In this document: positions 59,092-64,000 of the stretch, piece after piece
How the letters are laid out: every line of letters begins with the position of its first letter
How positions within the stretch are numbered: the first letter of the stretch is position 1
Assembly: GCF_900109225.1 (NCBI RefSeq)
Contig: NZ_FNZK01000008.1
Location: 98,817-162,816, forward strand
DNA length: 64,000 bases
Source of the DNA: Propionispira arboris
Lineage (GTDB): Bacteria; Bacillota; Negativicutes; Selenomonadales; Selenomonadaceae
Direction: 5' to 3'
Notes under the pieces: generated by a model
Databases searched by the model: none
What the model saw: the letters and a program-made list of their open reading frames with translations, nothing else
Told to the model about the DNA's origin: nothing
Program-made: the position numbers and the translations under genes

Positions 59092-59463
59092 ATGGAAAAT
59101 TTAGTAGATGTTTTAAAAGCATTATCGGATGAAACGCGACTGCGAATTTTGAATTTATTATATGAACAAGAACTTTGCGTTTGCGACGTGATGGAAACTT
59201 TGCAGATTTCACAGGCGAAGGCTTCGCGTCATTTAATTTATTTGAAAAATGCGGGATTGATCACCGATCGAAAATATGCACAGTGGGCATATTATTCTTT
59301 GCTAAAAACGACAGATTTAAAATTTATTGATCATTTGATTTATGATACTTTGCGAAACTTGAGTCTCTATCAGCAGGATTTAGAAAATCAGGAAAAATGG
59401 CGAATGGGTAAAGCCGATTTTTGTGATCGTTATGAAGTCAAACACAAGCAATTTAGTATATGA
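59092..59463 (+). CDS. ArsR-family repressor with CVC motif
   Basis: 123 aa winged helix-turn-helix. ELCVCDVMETLQISQAKASRHLIYL carries Cys29 and Cys31 in the alpha3 position used for As(III)/Cd(II) sensing in ArsR and for persulfide sensing in some relatives. The ATG at 59092 is 5 nt from GAGGTG; GTG at 59086 is inside that site. It precedes the CoA-disulfide reductase/rhodanese gene by 15 bp, so sulfur-species sensing is plausible. Confidence 0.85.
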   Translation: MENLVDVLKALSDETRLRILNLLYEQELCVCDVMETLQISQAKASRHLIYLKNAGLITDRKYAQWAYYSLLKTTDLKFIDHLIYDTLRNLSLYQQDLENQEKWRMGKADFCDRYEVKHKQFSI

Positions 59464-59478
59464 GGGAGTGATATTAAA

Positions 59479-61119
59479 ATGAGGATTATTATTATAGGAT
59501 CTGTGGCGGCAGGAACATCAGTTGCGGCGAAAGCGCGCCGCAATAATTTAGATGCTGAGATTGTCATTTATGAAAAAGACCAAGATATTTCATATTCCGC
59601 TTGTGGACTGCCTTATTATATTGGTGAAGACTATATTGAAAGAGGTCAGCTAAGTCCCCGAGATCCGCTTTGGTTTAAAAAACGCTTTGCAATTGATATT
59701 TTTACGGGGCATGAAGTTTTGAGCTTAGATGTAAAAGAGCAAACATTGCAGGTTGAAAATTTACAGACGGGTGCAGTTTTTTCAGATGAATATGATGTTT
59801 TAGTTTTAGCGACAGGAGCGAATGCTGTATCTCCGCCGATTGAGGGTAAAGATGCTGATCATGTATTTTATTTGCGAAATATTGTGAGTGCCGATAAAAT
59901 CAAAACATATATCCAAGATAAAAAGCCAAAGACCGCGGTAGTCGTTGGTAGTGGTTTCATCGGACTTGAAGTCGCTGAAAACTTGAGTCGAAAAGGTATG
60001 AATGTTACGGTTGTTGAGGCGCTGCCAAAAGTTATGCCATCTTATGATGATGAAATGTCGATTCGCATAAAACAGGAATTACAGGAACATCAGGTTCAGG
60101 TATTTACCGATGAAAGAGTGCAGGTGATTGATGCATTGACTAAAACAGTGCGGACGGATCGTGGTCGCATATTGCCAGCAGATTTAGTCGTTCTTTCAGT
60201 TGGTGTTAAACCAGCGGTAGAACTTGCTCAAAAAGCGGGTATAAAACTTGGTGTTACGGGAGCCATTGCGGTTGATGCACGAATGGAAACTTCAATTGCA
60301 GGTATTTATGCGGTGGGAGATTGTGCGGAAAGTTATTTACTGATTGATGGCACACCGTGTTATCGACCAATGGGGTCAACGGCAAACAAAATGGGCCGGA
60401 TTGCTGGTGATGTTATTACCGGTGGTGATTTGACATTTCGTGGCGTATTAGGTACTGGTATTGTACAAGTTTTTGATTTAAGCTGTGGTCAAACAGGCTA
60501 TACAGAAACAGCCGCTAAAAAAGCCAGCTATGATGTAGAAGTTATTCATAATATAAAACCAAATCAGACTGAGTATTTTGCCGGAAGTTCAGAACTAATC
60601 ATTAAGGCAGTCGCCGACAGGAAAACGCAAAAGCTACTGGGTGTGCAGATTATTGGTAAAAAAGGTGTAGATAAACGGCTGGATGTATTTGTGACGGCTA
60701 TTACATTTGGGGCGAAAGTCGGCGATTTGGCACATCTGGATCTGGCGTATGCACCGCCGTTTGCTACGACCAAAGATCCGGTGATTTATACAGGCATGAT
60801 ATTAGATAATGCTTTGCGGCGTGGTCGCAAAATTATTACAGCCAAGATGCTTATGAACGATCGGGAGTCTTATACCGTCATTGATGTGAGAAGTAATAAA
60901 GATTTTGCTAAAGGTCATATTGATGGTGCTATCAATATACCATTAGCGGAGATTAAACATCAGGCAGGACAGTTTGCCAAAGATCAGGGTATAGTAGTTC
61001 ATTGTAATAAAGGTGTAACGGGGAATGCGGCGCAAAATGTATTAATCAACCTGGGTTTTTCCAAGGTATATAATCTTTCGGGTGGTTATAAAGAATATAA
61101 AATTGAGCAGGGTTTGTAA
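59479..61119 (+). CDS. CoA-disulfide/persulfide reductase with rhodanese domain
   Basis: 546 aa. An N-terminal FAD/NAD(P)H oxidoreductase (about 1-445) with the redox Cys42 in SACGLPYYIG, a second Rossmann motif VVGSGFIGLEVAE, and a C-terminal rhodanese domain (about 455-546) with catalytic Cys509 in HCNKGVTG. This is the arrangement of CoA-disulfide reductase-rhodanese fusions such as Npsr, which reduce persulfides or polysulfide using NAD(P)H. It follows an ArsR-type regulator in one operon. Confidence 0.9.
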   Translation: MRIIIIGSVAAGTSVAAKARRNNLDAEIVIYEKDQDISYSACGLPYYIGEDYIERGQLSPRDPLWFKKRFAIDIFTGHEVLSLDVKEQTLQVENLQTGAVFSDEYDVLVLATGANAVSPPIEGKDADHVFYLRNIVSADKIKTYIQDKKPKTAVVVGSGFIGLEVAENLSRKGMNVTVVEALPKVMPSYDDEMSIRIKQELQEHQVQVFTDERVQVIDALTKTVRTDRGRILPADLVVLSVGVKPAVELAQKAGIKLGVTGAIAVDARMETSIAGIYAVGDCAESYLLIDGTPCYRPMGSTANKMGRIAGDVITGGDLTFRGVLGTGIVQVFDLSCGQTGYTETAAKKASYDVEVIHNIKPNQTEYFAGSSELIIKAVADRKTQKLLGVQIIGKKGVDKRLDVFVTAITFGAKVGDLAHLDLAYAPPFATTKDPVIYTGMILDNALRRGRKIITAKMLMNDRESYTVIDVRSNKDFAKGHIDGAINIPLAEIKHQAGQFAKDQGIVVHCNKGVTGNAAQNVLINLGFSKVYNLSGGYKEYKIEQGL

Positions 61120-61180
61120 AGAAACGATTGCCATATAGAATATTTAATGCAACTTATAGAGAAAAAAGGTGGTGCAATAT

Positions 61181-61822
61181 ATGATTACAAAATCGATTTT
61201 AAATCCAGATTCGCTATTGGTCATAGATGAATCCAGTAAAATGTCTTATTATGGTTGCGACCAGGATTGGTATAAAACACAGTGGCAGCGTGCCTCTGGT
61301 TGTGGACCATCCGTGGCTTGCAATATTATGTTTTATTTGACGAATACGGATCAAGATAAAATGCCAAAAGAAAATTGGCTGAAGCGTATGGAAGAAAGCT
61401 GGCGGTATGTCACCCCGACAGTGCGAGGCATCTCGTCGAGCAAGCTTTTTTGTAAATTGATGGCAGATTATATTGATGCGAAGGGTTTAGCTTTTGATTT
61501 TTCGCGATTTGAGGTGGCAGCAGTGCCTTCTTCACGACCGCCCATCAAGCAACTTATTCATTTTATTGAGGATGCATTGGTTCAGGATATGCCAGTTGCT
61601 TTTTTGAATTTATCGAATGGAAAAGTCGAAAATCTCGATTCATGGCATTGGGTAACGGTTGTAGCCATTTCTTATGAAGAAAAGGGTAGTGCGGCTTTTG
61701 TAAAAGTATTTGATAGTGGTGAAGTGAAAAAGATTGATTTGTTACTATGGTACAAATCGACGATTTTAGGTGGCGGGTTCGTGTCTTTAGCTCATAAAGA
61801 AAAGGCACAGGTAGCTGTTTGA
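61181..61822 (+). CDS. cytoplasmic C39-like cysteine peptidase family protein
   Basis: 213 aa. Candidate catalytic Cys41 in RASGCGPSVACNI and His156 in DSWHWVTVVAI, with an acidic residue in VFDSGEV, resembling papain-like C39 domains. There is no signal peptide, unlike the C39-like protein at 12733-13488. The ATG at 61181 has AAAGGTGG upstream; GTG codons at 61169 and 61172 are too close to that site. Substrate unknown. Confidence 0.6.
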   Translation: MITKSILNPDSLLVIDESSKMSYYGCDQDWYKTQWQRASGCGPSVACNIMFYLTNTDQDKMPKENWLKRMEESWRYVTPTVRGISSSKLFCKLMADYIDAKGLAFDFSRFEVAAVPSSRPPIKQLIHFIEDALVQDMPVAFLNLSNGKVENLDSWHWVTVVAISYEEKGSAAFVKVFDSGEVKKIDLLLWYKSTILGGGFVSLAHKEKAQVAV

Positions 61823-61898
61823 AGTTGACATTTCTTAAAACGGATGATAAAGTATGTGAGTATATCACAAATTGAATATTGAATTTCGTATGAAGATA

Positions 61899-62053
61899 AT
61901 GGGAGAGCGATTTTAGAATCCGCCGAAGATGTTATGCTTTCAGGCAAAAGGACCGTTATTGGACGAAACTCTGGAGAGCCTCAATAGAGCACCGAAGGAG
62001 CAAGCTGATTTTAATAAATTAGTGAATCTCTCAGGTAAAAGGACAGAGCAAAT
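61899..62053 (+). ncRNA. tandem glycine riboswitch
   Basis: Two consecutive glycine aptamers. The first has GGGAGAGCG, CGCCGAAGATG, and CAGGCAAAAGGACCG; the second has CTCTGGAGAGCC, CACCGAAGGAGCAAG and CTCAGGTAAAAGGACAGAG. These are the conserved blocks of the gcvT-type glycine riboswitch. It is followed by a terminator and an amino-acid permease gene, not by gcvT. Confidence 0.92.
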
Positions 62054-62070
62054 GAATTGTTGTATTTTTT

Positions 62071-62100
62071 GAGGCCAAATTTATATATTTGGCCTCTTTC
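62071..62100 (+). terminator. expression-platform terminator of the glycine riboswitch
   Basis: Perfect 10-bp stem (62071-62080 with 62087-62096) followed by a T-rich tract, 18 nt after the second aptamer. Confidence 0.75.
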
Positions 62101-62244
62101 TGTATTTTTGCGAGAGGTCTCCATTCATGTATGGAGGGAAGTATGTGGGTAGTTTAACTGTAAATTTATAACGGAATTATAAAGCTTTTTATGGGTAGCT
62201 ATAAAAAGCTAAAATGGTAATATTTCGAAAGGTGGAATCTATAT

Positions 62245-63627
62245 ATGGCAGAAAATGAAAATTTATCGAGAGGATTAAAAAATCGTCATGTACAATTATT
62301 GGCGATTGGCGGTGCCATTGGTACGGGATTATTTCTAGGTTCAGGCAGGTCCATTCATTTGGCAGGTCCATCTATTTTATTTGCGTATATGATAACCGGG
62401 GTAATTTGCTTTTTTGTTATGCGTGCCTTGGGAGAACTGTTGCTCTCTAATTTACAGTATCGTTCTTTTGTCGATTTTGTTCGTGAATATTTGGGCAATG
62501 GGGCGGCATTCATTACGGGCTGGACTTATTGGTTTTGCTGGATTTCCCTGGCAATGGCTGATGTAACAGCGGCGGGGCTTTACATACAATATTGGTTTCC
62601 TGATATCGCTCAATGGGTACCAAGTTTGATCATTTTGATCATTTTACTGCTCATGAACCTGACTGCCGTAAAATTGTTTGGTGAAATGGAATTTTGGTTT
62701 GCCTTGATTAAGGTTATAGCGATTGTATCTCTCATTGCAATCGGTCTCATTATGGTTTTTAAAGTGTTTTCTACCGATGTTGGGGTATCGAGCTTTACAA
62801 ATCTTTGGACTCATGGCGGCTGGTTCCCAAACGGGGCGGGTGGTTTTGTTCTTTCGTTTCAAATGGTTGTATTTGCGTTTACAGGGATTGAATTAGTAGG
62901 TTTAACAGCTGGGGAAACGGAAAATCCAGAACATGTTGTTCCACAAGCGATTAACAATATTCCAATTCGTATTATTCTTTTCTATATTGGAGCACTTTTT
63001 GTTATTATGAGTATTTATCCATGGAATTCAATCAGTCCGGATAAAAGCCCTTTTGTCCAGGTCTTTGCTGCAGTCGGAATTGGCGCTGCCGCAACGATTG
63101 TAAATTTTGTTGTACTGACATCCGCGGCGTCGGCTTGTAACAGCGGTATTTTCAGCACGAGCCGCATGGTTTATTCATTGGCTAAAGAAAATAATGCACC
63201 AGCAGCCATGAGAAATTTAACTGTGAATCATGTGCCGGCGAATGCAACAATTTTTTCAGCGATTGTTATTTTGATTTCTGTTATTTTGAACTATATTATG
63301 CCGGAAGGTGTATTTGTCCTCATTACGAGTATATCAACCTTTTGCTTTATTTTTATATGGGCAATGATTGTTATCTGCCATTTGAAATATCGTAAAAAGA
63401 ATCCAGCGCTTGCGGCTAAAAGTAAATTCAAAATGCCGCTCTATCCCGTCATCAACTATATTATCTTAGCTTTTTTTGCTTTTGTGCTTGTTGTATTGGC
63501 ATTCAATGAAGAAACAAGGGTAGCTCTCTTTGTAACGCCGGTATGGTTTATGGTGCTTGGGGTGATTTATAAGATTATGAAAGAAAAAGAAAAAAATCAA
63601 GAAGATAGCCAAAGTAAGTTGGCTTAA
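62245..63627 (+). CDS. APC-family amino acid permease (CycA-like)
   Basis: 460 aa with 12 hydrophobic segments. The N-terminal HVQLLAIGGAIGTGLFLGSG is the signature of the AAT subfamily that includes CycA. GIELVGLTAGETENPEH is also typical. The upstream glycine riboswitch indicates glycine (and perhaps alanine or D-serine) as substrate. GAAAGGTGG precedes the ATG. Confidence 0.85.
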   Translation: MAENENLSRGLKNRHVQLLAIGGAIGTGLFLGSGRSIHLAGPSILFAYMITGVICFFVMRALGELLLSNLQYRSFVDFVREYLGNGAAFITGWTYWFCWISLAMADVTAAGLYIQYWFPDIAQWVPSLIILIILLLMNLTAVKLFGEMEFWFALIKVIAIVSLIAIGLIMVFKVFSTDVGVSSFTNLWTHGGWFPNGAGGFVLSFQMVVFAFTGIELVGLTAGETENPEHVVPQAINNIPIRIILFYIGALFVIMSIYPWNSISPDKSPFVQVFAAVGIGAAATIVNFVVLTSAASACNSGIFSTSRMVYSLAKENNAPAAMRNLTVNHVPANATIFSAIVILISVILNYIMPEGVFVLITSISTFCFIFIWAMIVICHLKYRKKNPALAAKSKFKMPLYPVINYIILAFFAFVLVVLAFNEETRVALFVTPVWFMVLGVIYKIMKEKEKNQEDSQSKLA

Positions 63628-63657
63628 AAAATAGTCTGGATGATCTCTATACAAAAA

Positions 63658-63705
63658 AAGGGGATGTGACAAAATGAGAAATCATTTTGTCCACATCCTC
63701 TTTTT
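63658..63705 (+). terminator. terminator after permease gene
   Basis: Long stem with a one-base bulge (63662-63677 with 63682-63698) followed by a T-run. Confidence 0.8.
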
Positions 63706-63789
63706 CTATGCATATTGAGTAAACAAGCGGGCAATTACCTTAAAAAGGGTACACAACCCCTTTCCCCATAAAAACTGTTTTTCTACAGT

Positions 63790-64000
63790 TTATGCGGCTT
63801 TCTTCAAACGTAGTCTTTTATTGTGGTATTTATAAAGATTATGCCCGATAGAAACCAGGAAAATCTCTAAACGTACTTGTTCCATGCCTTTTCGAACGAT
63901 TCTTTTGTACCAGCGGTTATTTTTCATGATGCCAAAAGTACCTTCGGATTGAATGGAGCGATTCATACGAAGAAGCGCTCCTTGAATACTTTCCAGGTTA
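63790..64000 (-). CDS. transposase C-terminus, probably IS1182-like (partial)
   Basis: The last 70 codons of a DDE transposase. SEGTFGIMKNNRWYKR, with the Glu expected for the third catalytic residue, then KRLRLKKAA before the stop. The N-terminal part lies outside the window. The element end is probably between 63705 and 63790, but no terminal inverted repeat can be defined without the other end. Confidence 0.75.
   Translation of the reverse strand, partial: NLESIQGALLRMNRSIQSEGTFGIMKNNRWYKRIVRKGMEQVRLEIFLVSIGHNLYKYHNKRLRLKKAA

Noticed and set aside
1..64000. CRISPR arrays, tRNA and rRNA genes, prophage or plasmid modules
   Set aside because: No regularly spaced repeats, cloverleaf genes, rRNA segments or phage structural genes were recognised.

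Overview
The window is AT-rich DNA with dense short operons, strong Shine-Dalgarno sites and many hairpin terminators. It encodes split PTS systems, PRD and sigma-54 (LevR, TyrR-like) regulators, a glycine riboswitch, EmrAB-type efflux with an HlyD adaptor, and a biotin carboxylase/oxoprolinase operon. This fits a low-GC Firmicute, and the mix is compatible with an anaerobic or fermentative member of the Negativicutes. That placement is inferred from gene content; no rRNA or other phylogenetic marker is present. No tRNA, rRNA or CRISPR array was seen.

Layout. 1-3655 (minus): a ugpBAEC-order ABC importer, cut by the window edge, with a three-repeat Pho-box-like site upstream. 3800-5595 (minus): a two-gene operon of a zinc phospholipase C and an MGDG-synthase-type glycosyltransferase. 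5874-7277: an N-acetylmuramoyl-alanine amidase and a LuxR regulator. 7589-12595: pxpB-pxpC-BCCP-biotin carboxylase-pxpA-DUF1097, a candidate biotin-dependent amide carboxylase/oxoprolinase operon. 12733-17441 (minus): a secreted C39-like protein, then a metNIQ importer with an M20 amidohydrolase. 17611-21100: a repeat protein, pyridoxamine kinase and an MFS carrier. 21449-28216: a chemoreceptor, DUF2325, HxlR/DoxX, and marR-emrA-emrB. 28289-31111: a TyrR-like activator, an ECF S-component and an XRE-cupin regulator. 31503-34710: ppx-ppk1, with a second Pho-box-like repeat. 34839: EcsC.

35848-53260 holds two adjacent sugar islands. Island A is a galactitol-type PTS with a 2-hydroxyacid dehydrogenase and a class II aldolase, read from a clear sigma-54 promoter and followed by its likely LevR-type activator. 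Island B is a BglG-type regulator, a fructose-type PTS, an aldolase, an aldose epimerase, a D-lyxose isomerase, a TIM-barrel isomerase/epimerase, DhaK and DhaL. 53507-63627 contains endonuclease IV, an MFS-MarR pair with twin operators, a methyltransferase, PsiE, an ArsR/CoA-disulfide-reductase-rhodanese pair behind a 52-nt dyad, a second C39-like protein, and a tandem glycine riboswitch in front of an amino-acid permease. The end of a transposase closes the window.

The most interesting theme is phosphate economy. Glycerol-phosphate uptake and polyphosphate metabolism both sit behind TTAACA repeats with an 11-bp period. The phospholipase/glycosyltransferase pair beside ugp could swap membrane phospholipid for glycolipid. 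The second theme is the oxoprolinase subunits joined in one operon to a complete biotin carboxylase module.
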